Positions 1 to 12,800 of a DNA stretch of 64,000 nt are shown one piece after another. The position numbers and the translations under genes were made by a program. This stretch comes from Gaertneriomyces semiglobifer (lineage: Eukaryota; Chytridiomycota; Chytridiomycetes; Spizellomycetales; Spizellomycetaceae), in the NCBI GenBank assembly GCA_025558075.1, contig JAHLKF010000008.1:62001-126000 (forward strand). The letters run 5' to 3'. The first letter of the stretch is position 1, and every line of letters begins with the position of its first letter. The notes under the pieces are model-generated. The model was not told the DNA's origin, made no database searches, and saw only the letters and a list, made by a program, of their open reading frames with translations.

Positions 1-814
1 ATTGAGCCCTTGGGTCAAGCATGCCGGCGATACAAGTCCCATTATTGAGGCACTGGAAATCACAAGGACATAAAAACTCAGCGTGCTCAGATCCAACTCT
101 ATGCTTCCTGGAGCGGCACTTCTTACTGGGCCCCTCAGTGCGCCTGTTCAATGGCGCACACTTTTGCGTAGTGGTATCACAGGCTACTTGGGAAGGATTC
201 TCGCAGGGATTGTTGTAGAGGAGGCTCGGAAAGTATTCAATGTCTGCCACCATGCCGTTCGGAAGAATCCAATGATCATCTGCCGTCGAAAGACACAGCC
301 CATGTTCAGGTATGCGTTTCACGCAAACGCTAGGTGGCACGACGTAATCAGGTGGATGGCGGTACTTCTCAGATACCAACCGTGAGCACACGTAATTAGG
401 TGGACATCCAACCGACCTTGCGTCTACCTCGTCCACGGTTGGACACCAGGCATAACTCGCCATATCCACATATGGCGCTGAGTAGGTCCTATTCTCGTAA
501 CAAGGAATAAAGACGGTGGATGATCGGAAGTCGAAATATTTGTTTCCACCCTCGTGTCGTGGATCGTCTGCCGCATCATACGGCACTGAGACAGTAGGCA
601 CAGGGAGCTGGCATACGTACGAACCGCAAACGGCAGCAGGGTTGAAGACTTTACAAACATCTGGCTCGGAGGTTCCAGGGAGCGGCGGGACACATGGGAT
701 AGGAGGTAACGGTAGCAGGGATGTAGGGTTTGTCTCCTGTACTGGCTGGCCGTTTGCAAAGTCCGCCCCAAGCGAGATTCCAACAAGCGCGATGCTGAAG
801 GCTAACCTCATCAT
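1..814 (-). CDS. Secreted cysteine-rich protein, 3' end cut by window
   Basis: An open frame runs from an ATG at 814 to the window edge without a stop (271 codons seen). The product starts with a hydrophobic signal-peptide-like stretch (MMRLAFSIALVGISLG, cleavage likely near residue 20-22). A Pro-rich segment and many evenly spread cysteines follow, including CPPNYVC, CVKRIP and CPCDFQCLNNGTC. No transmembrane segment or known catalytic motif is visible. The composition suggests an extracellular or cell-wall protein held together by disulphides. I do not recognise the family. The missing 3' part lies left of the window. The ATG-ATG start is chosen because it immediately precedes the signal peptide and no intron is needed. 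Confidence 0.65.
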   Translation of the reverse strand, partial: MMRLAFSIALVGISLGADFANGQPVQETNPTSLLPLPPIPCVPPLPGTSEPDVCKVFNPAAVCGSYVCQLPVPTVSVPYDAADDPRHEGGNKYFDFRSSTVFIPCYENRTYSAPYVDMASYAWCPTVDEVDARSVGCPPNYVCSRLVSEKYRHPPDYVVPPSVCVKRIPEHGLCLSTADDHWILPNGMVADIEYFPSLLYNNPCENPSQVACDTTTQKCAPLNRRTEGPSKKCRSRKHRVGSEHAEFLCPCDFQCLNNGTCIAGMLDPRAQ

Positions 815-1705
815 GGTGTTATCCAGGCAGACGTTCCGGCAGTGGCGAAGCGTAGGAGCGCTGCTGTCGATGATTCAGTGAATATTGCAGGATGGCTATT
901 GGCAGATTGTACACACAATGATATCCATCAAATCATAACGACACTGTGCAAGCAGCTTTCCTTCACTCGCTCAATACTGAGAACATCGTCCAGAACATCC
1001 TCATCGAAATATAACCCTGGAAGGGCTCGCTGGTCCGACAACCAGCTTCCTTCAGAATTTCACACTTCTGGTTCACTTGCGCGCATTTTGCACACTTCTT
1101 TGGGAGCGCGTTAGGCCGCTGCGAAAGTCGTACTGCGCGATGATGAGCTTCTCTCAGATTGCACGGCACAATCACTGTGTTTTGGTAATAGAAACGTTAG
1201 GTACTCCAAAGTTATAAACGTCGATCGCACCGTCGAGGAAATGCAAGCGCTGAACCATTGGCGTCCTAAAGCTCGCGAGTAGCGTCCCCCCAAGCATTCT
1301 GTGACCCTCTTGACCTAGGATCTTTCACCTCCGTACAGTTCGAAAGTAGACCTCTCGTCAAAGGCTTTTAGTGAATGAAAACGGTGATTCCGTAGCAATG
1401 CCCTGGTCCTTTGGATGCGCTGTTGAATGTTATGGCGTGAGTGGTGACTTTCCAACCAGTCCACAAGGGGCCACACTCCTTTTGGACATCGAACCGCTGC
1501 ATGCGGCATAGCCATGTCGTGACTCAATGATTTCATGACTTCTACTTAAGAAAGTGGAAATGCTAATTGAATTTTGTTCACATCATATCCGCAACTCTAT
1601 CAGTCTGTTGCGGCGGAGTTCAAGGATGGGGTGAAGTACTGGGGACAAAAGGTGAAAGCTCAAGCGCTTATTGAAGTGATCAACGTGCAACAAATCAAAG
1701 CGCAT
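815..1705. other. Intergenic stretch, no gene supported
   Basis: Only short, overlapping frames occur here, without signal peptide, domain or splice pattern. I see no RNA gene. The stretch should contain the promoter of the minus-strand secreted protein (near 815-1000) and the 3' end of the minus-strand GH5 gene. Confidence 0.5.
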
Positions 1706-4021
1706 TCATGTGATATTTTTCAAGGTCAAGGAGTGAGTGATACTTGCATTTGGTGAGGAACAGGAACACTTCCACAGCAAGCGATCCAAGAAATCGTCCC
1801 AATGCGTTTCCCCACTGCTTGCCATGACCGCTATGAGCGCGCGATCGGGATAATGGTTCTTTGGAACAAAAATCACGCAGTCGGAGTCGAGGTGTTCGTC
1901 TCCAGTGTGGCGGTAAGTGAACGTAAAAATTTGTGTCTTTAGATCGAAATCAACGGTAAGCGGGACTCCAGGTATCAACATGGGGTACGGCCTTGCGAAT
2001 GCACTCAAGCTACGTTCAAATTCACCTCCTTCATCGTTGAAGGCAGAGGCCATTATTATCGTGCTTGCCGTTAAACCGAGCGGTTCAACTTACCGGGAGA
2101 GCGTTCAGACGACCACAAACTCAAATCCTCCCCATTCCAGCCATCGCCCCAGGCATGTGAGTTATCAGGGCAATAGTTCCACCAGGTGACATTCAGCAAA
2201 TTTGATTCACATGCACGCATGATGCAATCAAGCGCCATCGTCTGCAACGAGTAGTCACCTGACGTATACGCCCGACCCTTATCCATGTCAAATGGTATAC
2301 CAGTTTCACCGAGAATTACTGGATAGCTTCCTACGTCAGGATAAATTGGATTAATCAAAGTTGGGCGAGCGACGGCCATTGTTACGAACCCAAAAAAGTA
2401 AAACCTTCGTCGCGCAATAGCTTGAGCTGCGATCTAAAGGCTTGAGCAACGCCCCAATTGCCTATCTTTACTGCGAACGCAATGTGAGGATACTTCCCGC
2501 GAAGATAACCGAGATAGTCTACGGCCAGCCATCGATTGAAATGCTTGTTGATGAGAGTGAGACCGTCGTACCAGTGAGGGGCATAGCAAAGGCGACCTTG
2601 CGGATCACCATGACTGGGGTCCCACGTCGGCGGATGCTCATTTACGGGGGGCTCAACAAAAATGACAGCATCGCTGTGTACCGCTCGGATGCGTTGAACA
2701 AAGCGTCGTACGAACGGCATCCAGCAATCATTGATATAATCGACGCTTTCACCCGTGTTTGGGTTCTTTTTGAAATAGTCGCTCCGCAGTAAGCGCTGGG
2801 TGCTCCTATCCCAAACTCCATGTCGTGCCCAAACACATCCACCGCTGTCGGGCAACCATGCGCCGATACCGAGCGAGTCAATGGGGGTTGTGGACCGCTT
2901 CCGAGAACCCAAGCGTGTAAACTCCCAGCACTCCACCTCACAAGCAATGCCTTCACCAAGCAACATGGCCTGGAATGGTGAAGGGGTGACACCTTTTCGT
3001 AATTCCTGTAAAGGGTCCAGTTTGCTGAGATCTGCACATCCGATCCAACCACGTCCAGGCTCGTTGAGTGTATCGTATCCAACCACCACGTTGTCCTCCA
3101 AGCCACCTGACTTCTGAATACAGCTGGCCAGCTCAGAAAAGGCATTGAAGAAATGCGACTGTAAGTAAGTTTCAATGTTGATACCTTGGACTTCACACTG
3201 AGGTGCGAATATGCGCCCAGCAAAGAATAAGGTAAACATGGTAGCAGCAGCCAGTTTATAAGCGTTGGTAGGCCAAATCATTGATGGATACAGCTCCGGT
3301 TGCGGGTACACATTGTGCACGATCGCAGCCTCGGTTGCGGCGAATTTGGTGAAATCCAGTCCAGCAGCACGGAACGTCCATCCGGGGGCCCCAGATCCTC
3401 CGCTAAAGCGCGACCACTTGAGACCAGCTTAGCTCATAGCGAGAACGTAAGAGCGTCACCAACCATCATTACCACATCCTGATGAGGATCAATCATGACA
3501 CGGATACCATGTTGCTTGCATTTTTGTAGGACTTGAACGATATAATGGATAAACTCGTAATCGTAAATCCCTCTAGACAACCAATACTGAATGAGCACGC
3601 TTAGAGAATGGCTTCGCGCTAAGAGAAGTCTTACGGGCCGCGGTGTTCCAAGGCTTCCCAGGTGACTAAAAGTCGTAGAAAGTTGACACCCCACCCACGC
3701 AATCGCAGTAGATGTTCGTCGGCTTCTTCCAAAGGAAATGGCCTTCCAACGAAGGAGATGTTAACGTCGTCAAAAAAGTCCGTCGAGATATGCGAAGGCA
3801 TGTAAGGTCTGGAAGGTAGCTTGCAATTCCCAGACAAATTTACGCCACGCAACATGGCTACTCGACCAGAGGCATCTTTGAACCAACGACCCTGTATTTC
3901 CAAGCGCTCTGGCCTAGAGGAGGACGTAACCGGTGTAGTCTTGATTGTGTGAAACGTTTACAGTGAGCTCAAATGCCACATCAAACGTATTCAAATACCA
4001 ATGGCCACTTACGTCTGCCAT
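1706..4021 (-). CDS. GH5 subfamily 12 glycosidase (sterol/ceramide beta-glucosidase type)
   Basis: Six exons give 650 residues: 4013-4021, 3635-3891, 3473-3572, 2390-3416, 2094-2330 and 1706-2028. The N-terminus has the family hallmark LRGVNLSGNCK, followed by DPHQDVWSRFSGGSGAP, the acid/base motif YDTLNEP, HWYDGLTL, and the nucleophile motif GETGIPFDMD. A beta-rich C-terminal domain contains FVPKNHYP and ends in HSLTL. In fungi this subfamily includes EGCrP1 and EGCrP2/Egh1, which hydrolyse glucosylceramide and ergosteryl glucoside. Which of the two is the substrate here cannot be told. No signal peptide is visible, in line with an intracellular enzyme. The first coding exon is only nine bases (Met-Ala-Asp). 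I chose it because its splice restores the canonical GRWFKD start, while the longer in-frame alternative lacks an ATG. Confidence 0.9.
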
Positions 4022-4339
4022 GCTCTTCACTCAAGCATTTCTACCAGAGTGCAATGGAGCGATTTCATGCAATGATAATCCTAATGGCACAGGCCTTTCT
4101 ATCAATGGACACCAAGACGTCACAGCTCCCACTTGCTATGTACGCAGCAGGGCCGAGAATTACGTTAGATCAAAGCGTCGTAGAACAATGCGCCCTCTGT
4201 ACACTAAATCATGCTCTGCGTATCATAGCATGTTCACAGTTTGTTGAAACGATGGGATCAAAACCAGATCTCGCAGAAGCCGGGTGCAACTAGTGTACAT
4301 AGGCGTCACGTGTGGTAGAGCTTCTTAGTTCTAACTAAA

Positions 4340-4402
4340 TAGCCAACAACTCGACGGGAGGATGCTCATCAAGTTACCTCCCGTCGCTAACTTGGCTGGC
4401 TA
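4340..4402. repeat. Interrupted inverted repeat (hairpin)
   Basis: The 10-base arms CGACGGGAGG (4352-4361) and CCTCCCGTCG (4377-4386) are perfect complements around a 15-base loop. Outside them TAGCCA (4340-4345) pairs with TGGCTA (4397-4402) across an internal bulge. Function unknown. It could be an RNA hairpin, a cruciform site or a remnant of a small inverted-repeat element. Confidence 0.7.
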
Positions 4403-4844
4403 TCTGCCAGTCGTGCCAATTCCCGCATCGGCAAAGAAGATAAGCCGTTACCTGCACGGCCAATGTGTAGTGACCAAAAGCCGGTTTTCTAAGTGTTGAA
4501 AGTTTTTACATATCTTAGAGCCAAAGTACAATGCATTGTAATGATTATTACGCATTGTCGTAGAATAACCTCATAATGGCAATAATGTCTTCAAGTGAAA
4601 CCCACTGTTGGGCACATAAAGAGTCTTGGTGTATAGACCAAGAGGGTCTTACTCACTAGCCTTTTCCTAGTCCGTCCCTCCATCATGACGCCGTCCCACT
4701 GTCATCGAGACTGCACATACACTCGGTTCGCTCATCAGCTTACAAGGCCATGACTTCCTCACAAGATGTACCCTGAAATCACAAAGGCAATGCTTTCTCA
4801 CTGGGCAATCATTTTGAGAACGTATCCCCCCCACCACTTCGATA

Positions 4845-4901
4845 CCCGTCCATATCACCCGTCCATCCACGCCCATCCATCCATCCACCCGTCCATATCA
4901 C
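4845..4901. repeat. CCATCCA microsatellite with 14-bp direct repeat
   Basis: The 14-mer CCCGTCCATATCAC occurs at 4845-4858 and again at 4888-4901, with CCATCCATCCA tandem units in between. It looks like a slippage-prone simple repeat in the PRA1 upstream region. Confidence 0.75.
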
Positions 4902-5122
4902 TCCTTCCCCGTCATGGCGCGATGGGCAGTTGGCATCTCTCGTCAGTCGCAAAACGTGGCGAAAATCCCTGACGCGTCGGGACTGCTTACGTTATTCAAT
5001 GCACAGTCACTAATTGCGGTGGAAGGCCGCCAGGGACTTTCCAGCCTGCCAAGATTCTGTTTACTGAGGAATTAAGCGTCAAACAAGCGACAGCACATTG
5101 AACGGAGAGGCATATCTACGTT

Positions 5123-5971
5123 ATGGCTACGATGCAAGGTGGAAGTGCTGCAGGAGCAGGCATCTCGCAATACGTACGCATAGGTGGGTTCAAGCGGTGA
5201 GGTTCTTCACGAAGACGACGGTTCTGATTCCGTTTTCCAGATCCCGCAACATGGCAGACAGTAAAGGAACAGTCGACCGCACGGTTTTCCAGCTTGCGGC
5301 CAGTCAAGGACTTTTTTGATAAGAACAGGTTCAACAAACCAGCAAACATCAGCGGTACGGAAAACATGCCGTGCCTGTGAAATAGTTCCATCATGCTGAG
5401 ATGACACATACAGCTTTTACCTCACGGTTAAATTACAACCTGGTGTACTTTCAGGTAAGTAGATTGATGTGAGCTTGATGGATTGTCGGGCTAACCATGC
5501 AACTTTGGACAGAACAATTACATCCTCATCGTCCTCATCATCACCGCCTACCTGCTGTTTACGAACTTTTGGCTGCTACTTGCCATTCTTGTACTACTGG
5601 GTTAGTATAGGACCGCGACTACCATAGTTTAACTTCTGGGACGCTGATACTTTGTTTCAGGCGGTTTCAAATTCATCTCATCTCTACCGGCAAATCAGCC
5701 CACTCTTCTTTTCGGCCGAGGTAATCTAAACCCAATGCATCGAACAACCAAATGAACATAGCTAACATCTTGCGTAACATGCATTGTAGTGCAAATGACT
5801 TCAGGGCAACTCTGGATTGCCTATGGCTTCACCGCTGTCATGCTGATCTGGATCTCATCAGCCACCAGCTCGCTCTTCTGGTTGGCGTCAGTTTGTGCGC
5901 TGGTTATTTCCTTTCATGCAGGCATGATGGAGCCGCCAATAGAAGCCGACTTTGCTCAACAGCAGGTGTAA
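5123..5971 (+). CDS. PRA1 family protein (prenylated Rab acceptor, YIP3-like)
   Basis: Six exons give 181 residues: 5123-5183, 5241-5354, 5414-5454, 5513-5600, 5661-5720 and 5790-5971. The reconstructed protein has the PRA1 layout. A soluble N-terminus holds the conserved RPVKDFFDKNRFNKP block. Then come SRLNYNLVYFQNNYI and two hydrophobic hairpins (YILIVLIITAYLLFTNFWLL and WIAYGFTAVMLIWISSATSS). The acidic tail contains EPPIEADF. PRA1/Yip3 proteins sit in ER-Golgi membranes and bind prenylated Rab GTPases. All splice phases agree, and the stop follows a short hydrophilic tail typical of the family. The gene converges with TMEM138, 185 bp away. Confidence 0.9.
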
Positions 5972-6155
5972 AGCAACCCCAAAGGCGCGATTAAATACTC
6001 CATTATACATGTTAAAGTATATCAATAGTGAATTATGATTAGAACTCTTATGGCTTTCGTATGGAAAGCTGCTGGCGTAGCCAAAGCGAATCCTTATAGA
6101 ATCTATTGTTAACAAAGTCAGCCTCGAGTTAGGAAAATCAGACAAAAGGTTTGGC

Positions 6156-6750
6156 TCACTTAGGATCGCAAAGCGCCACAGAAGCTCGAATAATTATAAA
6201 GTAGTATATTATCTGCGCTAAGCGGAATAGGACGTATAGGGCCGTGTACGAGGTGGTCCAAAGATCGCACGCGTTGGACCCACATGAGCGTAGTGTGGTC
6301 TACGTATTCGTTAGTTTCGCGACAACGGTTCGCAGGGGCAAACCACTTGAAAAATCACTAACCAGCGCCTTTATGCGGCATGCCGCAAAAAAGACAAGAT
6401 ACAGTCCCGAGACAATGAGTGTCGATGCGAACTCCCGCAGCATTATGCTCATCACACCTGCGCGAAACGGATAACTGGCGGTAAACCGTAGAAAAAGTAG
6501 GATAACATTGGCTGCAAGCAACAAGAATTGTACTCTGTGTGCGTACAAAATTATTCTGTGAGCTCCCCATACATCCGTACTTGTCGCCAAACAGCAATAC
6601 AAACAAATAGGCAACGGCAACTGTATAGAGCTTCTGTCGGTTGCACTCGGCAAAGAGAGTGATAGCAAAATCTCCGAGAAGGAGTAGAAATTGAAACCAC
6701 GCCGTCAGGCGGAATGATCGAATGCTTGATGTGGTCATTGTCACCGTCAT
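6156..6750 (-). CDS. TMEM138: TMEM138 orthologue (ciliary transition-zone membrane protein)
   Basis: Three exons (6581-6750, 6363-6534, 6156-6299) give 161 residues; the animal protein is about 162. Four membrane segments are visible: near residues 18-34, 42-70, 80-110 and 132-150. Family blocks are clear: WFQFLLLLGDFAITLF near the start, then FRAGVMSIMLREF in the middle. The last exon has DLWTTSYTALYVLFRLAQ, a Tyr-rich helix and a final DP. The last two introns have good branch sites (ACTAAC near the third exon). In animals TMEM138 belongs to the MKS/Joubert transition-zone system, which gates membrane proteins into cilia. Its presence implies a flagellated life stage. It lies 89 bp downstream of the large HEAT gene on the same strand. 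Confidence 0.82.
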
Positions 6751-6838
6751 TGTTGGCTCCAGAACTTCGTCGCGCAGATGGGGAAATCGCGTGAAGCAAC
6801 ATGCTTATGTAATCCGTCCCGACGCGTTACCACAGCTG

Positions 6839-9800
6839 CTATGCAGCAGTCGGTTGAGCGAATCGCCATTTTAACAGATCATTCAGGATATCTTTTTCAG
6901 GATATTCAGGATTGTTGATGAGATTGGCAACCTCTTTCATGATTTGCGGTGTTCGCTTCTCATCTTCCTCTAAAGCAGGCAATAAGTCCATGTAACCGTG
7001 CGCGACAGCAGCCGCGGTACTCACGGGTATCTCCAATGATTTTAAAGCGCTCATTGACTTCGTTCAAGCCGCTCTCACCCAAAAGCTGCGTAATGGCGTT
7101 CAGATCCATATGTGTTAAATACTCAAGGGCTTGATGGGCATTACCTGTATCATCTTGATCGCAGTCACACGCACTTCCGAGTCTGGGTCCTTCCATAAAC
7201 GCACAAGGGTAGATACTAACTGCGATCGCAGCTCAGTATCAGGCACGTACGACATCAGCTGGGCCATCACGTTAATGATGTCCGCTTTCTGTTTGTCAGC
7301 TCTGGTAAGTAACGGGCACAGCCGAAGAGAGACAGGACCTACTCACTCTGCGATACAAAAAGCCCGCATCTTCGTTTAGTCGTACAATGAAAGACTGGAA
7401 TATGTTCTGCATAGCGGCAATAAAGCTGGCTTTGCCCCCGCCTTGTAGTTGAAGCATTGACAAGGTTACCAACGCCTCTACAACTGCGATCCGGACACCT
7501 CTAGAAGGCACGCATTAGCCGCTTCGTAGCAGTGCGCGGGCATGTTTTGAATAATACCTATGCTCGTTTTCCAGCATATCCGACAGGAACTGGAATGCTG
7601 AAATGAGACGAGTTTCGGGTGATGCTGCGCCCGGGCGAAATGTTAGGGAGCAGCTCTCTTTGGGTCCGTATCAAAGCCCATGGGTGCCATTACCTTGCGA
7701 CAAGGCGTGACAGAGTCCGTAGCCCGATATCCCATGCAGGGCCATGATAGTCAATCTGCGTAGTTGCTCACTCTAGCGAAGCAGCTACGTTAGTCCTGAC
7801 CGACTTCCAGTCCATTCACGCATAATAAATGAACCTTTGTGTCAGTAAGATCATTCAACTCGTTCTTCCGCATCTCCAGCTGCGAGAATTTATCGGTTTT
7901 TCCTGATTTAACGATCTCCAGCGTTGCTTCCTGAGTTGCAGCCTTAAAGGCTTCCAGTGCCTCATACCTAACGTACCGGTAAGTGGTGGGCATTTTTTTG
8001 CGAATGATATTGAGAGAACGTACTGTTCATCGCTCACAATAGGAATGTCAATGTACTCATTGAAGAAGAAGAAACTGCTCTCCAACGTCGTGTACAAACT
8101 TTCACGTATGATTCGAGCGCTGTTATTGCAGATGGCTATAAGTGCCTGGAGCCTGGTAAGCCATCCTGGCAGTTTGTCGCCAATACCGTCATGGGCAAAT
8201 AGCAGATTGGATAATAAGTCAATATGATGAATCTCGGCTTCAATATCCACGTCGTCGTCTTCTCCGTTGAGGCCCACGCCCGAGCCATTTGGGTCCCGTT
8301 CTTCATCACTGTCCTGTTGGCCTACTATGTTTGCGTCTTTCTGTTCAAAGTTCCGGGGCGCAATTTCTACAGAGACAGTGAATGAGAAGGTCAATAAGCC
8401 AAAATTGATTCCAGCATACCTCGCTCAATTTTTCCTAGTATATTTTCCACTAAGTCGGCAGCTATTTGGGGATATTTCCGCACGCATTCGCGAAGGATGG
8501 AAATATTATCTAGATTTAAAAGCTGGAAGGAAATAAATGGTGTCAATTACTCATGCCACTTAGAAGCTGCCAGGACGCTCGTATTTACCATCTGATATTT
8601 TGCTAACGCTTCTGGCGTCGGTGTTTTGATCATGGTGCACTTATCGTCGATAATTACCGTGATGCTTTGCGGCACTGGTACTGTTGCACGGGCGAACGCT
8701 GCTTCTGGTATGCCGTATCGTGTCGAAAACTTCCGTCGTCGTTCGGAGGAGTACCATCTGACGTTGAAGGGATCGTCATTGGGTAAAGGTACCTTCACAA
8801 CGTTATCGCTATCATCATCCGCTTCCAGCAGCGCCGCGCGTTTGTCAATAGATGGCAGTTTGCAGCTTTCTAATATAGCCGAACGTCGCACGTCAGTTCC
8901 CGGTTTCTGGCTTCTTAATCCGGGTATTGCGAAATCCAGCATTCCTTCCAAAACCAAAATCTCCTTTGCTTTCCTTCTGACTTCTCGGTTCGAGTCCGCC
9001 AAGTATAAGAAACAGAACCATAATGCCTCATCTGTTGACATGTACTTTGAGAAGGTACGGATGATGTCCAAAGTACGCAAGCGCACCGCAGGATCTTTTG
9101 AACGGATGTCCTTCTTTGCGCTATTCAGCAATGTCCGGAACAATGCATGCTTTGGCCCAAGTTGACCGAGAATTTTTCCCAAGCATCCATAAATTTTTAC
9201 TCTTAATTCAGCTTCATCAGCAGCGTCCAAAAATATCTGAATCGCATCCAGTACTCGGGCCATTTCGTCTTGACCGCTCATGACAGCGAGCTCTACTGTC
9301 AGATACACAGCCAAAACCCTCTTTTTGATTGCGTGCCGCTGGCTAGTGATTACGGGTATATACTTCCGCAGCAATTCGACGGCCTTGTTGGGGCAAATAT
9401 CTTGTATTAAGTCGCACAAATAGAATAGCGCCATGAGGTCTCCCTCGCTTGGAGCTGGCGGACTGATGAGCTTCGCCAGGATTTGCTTAAAAGCAGCTGG
9501 TGAGAACTCCGAGATATTCCGCAATCCAAGCATGCACGCTTCTACTAAGGGTGCGCTCTCTGATGAGACATCTTGGTTCAAGTGATGTGACAAAATGTCG
9601 ATCACATCTTGCATGGTAGAGTCATGGATGCATGCGAACTCTGACATGACGAGTATGGATGCGCTCTGAAACATATCTTTAGTTGGCCAGTGTCCGAACA
9701 GGCTAATCATTTCGTTTACCAACCTGGAGCAGCGGGCTGCGTTGTAAATCCTGCAGGTAATACATAGCTTCGCTGACGCCATTGCCGGGCACCGGACCCG

Positions 9801-12800
9801 CAACCACTTTCGCAAGGTCTTTGATCCGGGACATAAGGTTCTGAGAAACTGTCGGCAAGCGAAAGCCATCATCCTCAGGTGGAAGCGAGTCACTCTCATA
9901 TGTTGAGCTCAACTGATCCACCGCGAACAGTATATCATTGAGGTTCTTAACGTTCACAGTGCAGTTGATGTTATCGGTCAGAAGCTCTTCCCATGGAGTT
10001 GATGGAAGTACTAAACTATCGTCCGGATGTGGGGGAACAGCCTTAACTAAGGCATCCAACCTAGACGGTGCTCTTCTCAAATAGCGCGAGAATACCCGTC
10101 GAATATTTTCATTTGGATCCGCATACAGTGGCAGCACTGCCCACATCATCGCAGCCTTACGAGGCCCATCCAGATTCTGCATTTGCGACAGTATGGCAGC
10201 GACGGCCGCACATCGGATGCTAAAGGGTCGCAATCGTAAAAACGGCAGAAGCTCCTGCATGATGGAATACGCCACTGCAGGATCATTGAAGGCACCGAGA
10301 GCTTGCACGCTCAACCGAACAACATGATCTCTTTCTTCTTGTGTCAAGCTTGATATCATTGGATCAGCAGATGCTTCTGGCCCTCCTTTCAAAATGACGA
10401 AGATCTCATTGTGTAAATAGCCGATGAAGTCATCAGATTGTGCTGTAGGAACGCAGCGAAAAACCAGCGGAAAAAGCCTGGCGGCGTAATTAACGACATC
10501 GGCATCTGCGTCGACAATGAGCGCCCGCACAACATCCCGCACTTCTTGTAGTTTCTCTGCAATCCCGTGCGGGAACACCAGCATGAACACCTCAATCAGC
10601 TGCAATGATCCCATTTTCACAATTGACGACGGCGTGTTGTAAGCCACGTCGAGCGACAAATCGATATACTGAACAAGCATGGCCGGTGAGATGCCTGGTA
10701 ACTTCAGTCGTGTAACAGTCTTCAGGATGTCTAAAGCTGAAAGCTGAAATGTCCACTGTTTATGTGCCATCATTTGTTGACTTGCGAATTCTAGCAACCC
10801 TCGCATCATCCCAGAATGCAGCGCGTGACCTTTGAAGCAACACCTTATGATTGAAATGCACGCGGCATTTCGCATTACTGGGTCTGGCATGCCGCACGTA
10901 GGAAGCAGACAAAGTATGAATCCGCATATGAAACGGCGCTTTCCGGCAGGTGTTGTGGGCATGACATTGCGGGGAGTTCCCTCGGCTACCGACGGCGGGA
11001 GCACTTCCAGTTTGGTCAATAATAATGAAATCCAAAACGGCGTGTGAACGAAATTACGCGCATAGTTGTAGTCATCAGGCCTCACGAGTTGATTGTCAGG
11101 CGCATCCTGTAAGAAGAAGTTCCAAAATTCATCAACCTTGTCTTCCATCGTTATAGATTTGATCAAATCCCCAACTTCCGTACGTTCGCGGGCCATACAT
11201 ATGCTATACGCCAGCTCATCATAAGCTCGCAGCAAGAGTGGAAAAGGCCCACCCTGTGCGTCTTTCACATTCCCGAGTGGAGTGGCAATATGCGGAAAGC
11301 TTTTGTCGGACAGCCCGAAGATGTAATCAATGACCTTCTTGGCACACTGCGGGTTATGGTCACCGATGGACAAGAACATAATACTGATAGCATCCCCGAA
11401 TAATCCATTCGATGTCCAGAACTCCGACAAACCACCAATAATATCGTAGACCATCAAACGTACGGCCGGTTCCTGATGGAAAACTAATTTGAACAGTGCG
11501 CGTAGCAAATCCCTCCTAGCATCATCGGCAAGTTTCTCAACTGGAAAGAGCTTGACAAGGTCGAGCAATCTTTGGAGAACACACGCTTTATTTTTGAAGT
11601 CCATCAACGAGTGCAGGTAAGCCCAAAGGAAGGCAATGTCTCCGGTTGATGCATCCACCAAGCTAGGAACTAGAGCGGAAATCACGCTGATAGATGCCTT
11701 CTGAATATCCTCATCTGGGCTGTTACAATAAGGAACCAAAGTCTGCATCAAGAATGTATCAAACTGAAACAGGAAGTTAGAGACCCGGTCAGAAAGGAAA
11801 ACAATGCAAATGGAAATACCTTCTCACTGCGGCTGCCCCATAGTCGAATAATTTCAAGTTGGCGCAGTTGCATTCCTTTGGTTAGGTACTCCAGCGAGTT
11901 GGCCATTTTTTGGAGGGTCTTTGGGGGTAATGGTGGGCTTGCCTTTACAGCTACGCGGAGAACATCCGTGAGTAGCAGTTCTTGGCCCTTGACTTGAACT
12001 GGGTCGGCGTACAAAGCATCATATCCGGGCGCCAGTCTGTCCTGATGACGAAGTGTGGAGAGCAAATCCTTGATGCCTTCGTCGCCATTAATTCGTATTG
12101 CGTCGAGCATGGATATGTACAAGAATGCACTGGAGTAGTCTGTATCGAGCGCCCCGGTGATGATGTGTACGTAAAGCTCTCGGTTATTCGACACCATGTC
12201 TGGGCAAATCGACAAAGCACTGTGAAGACAAACACATGCTCCATATCGGACAAGGGCGGGGATGGCACGAAAGTGGTTAGCAAGTGACTTAATAAATTCC
12301 GTCAGCGGTGGAAAGTCTGCAATAGGAAACTTCTTGGCAGGTGTCGCGGAGCCCTTTTGAACAGGTAGTATCGCGGCCGTGAAATTTTCAAGTGCCCAGG
12401 GCAGTAGATCGTATGCATACTCATCGTGCGGATTAATCAGGTTTGTGAACATCGCGAAACCTGAAGCTGCGTTCACCGAATAGTCAGCACTCATCAGGAC
12501 CGCACGCCAACAACGCGCACTCACCAAAGGCATCCAAGCCTTTATCAACAACTGCTGTTTCGGCTGTAGCAGAAGGGCCAAGCCGCTCAAAGATCTTTCG
12601 TACTGTCAGCTTGATGGCACGTAACTCTGAAGCCGTCTTGCAGAGACGATCGCGTAAGTATGCCGCTAACCAATGAAATCCTGCACGCGTACCTTGTTTC
12701 GCAGTCGTAATAACGTGTCAACGACTCTGTAAGACAGGGCCAGATCTGCCGGAGCGAATAGAGGCCCCAGAAGCCCAAGTGCCTGCGACGTGCTAGTTAA

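Larger units (their letters stand above)
4022..5122. other. Intergenic region with repeats, divergent promoter
   Basis: This 1.1 kb lies between the divergent GH5 and PRA1 genes. A plus-strand frame of 106 codons (3973-4293) overlaps the GH5 start but shows no domain and looks accidental. The region contains a hairpin-forming inverted repeat and a CCATCCA-rich direct repeat, listed separately. No RNA gene was recognised. Confidence 0.5.

Noticed and set aside
3973..4293. 106-codon plus-strand frame overlapping the GH5 start
   Set aside because: Overlaps a well-supported start exon and intron on the other strand; no domain or splice context.
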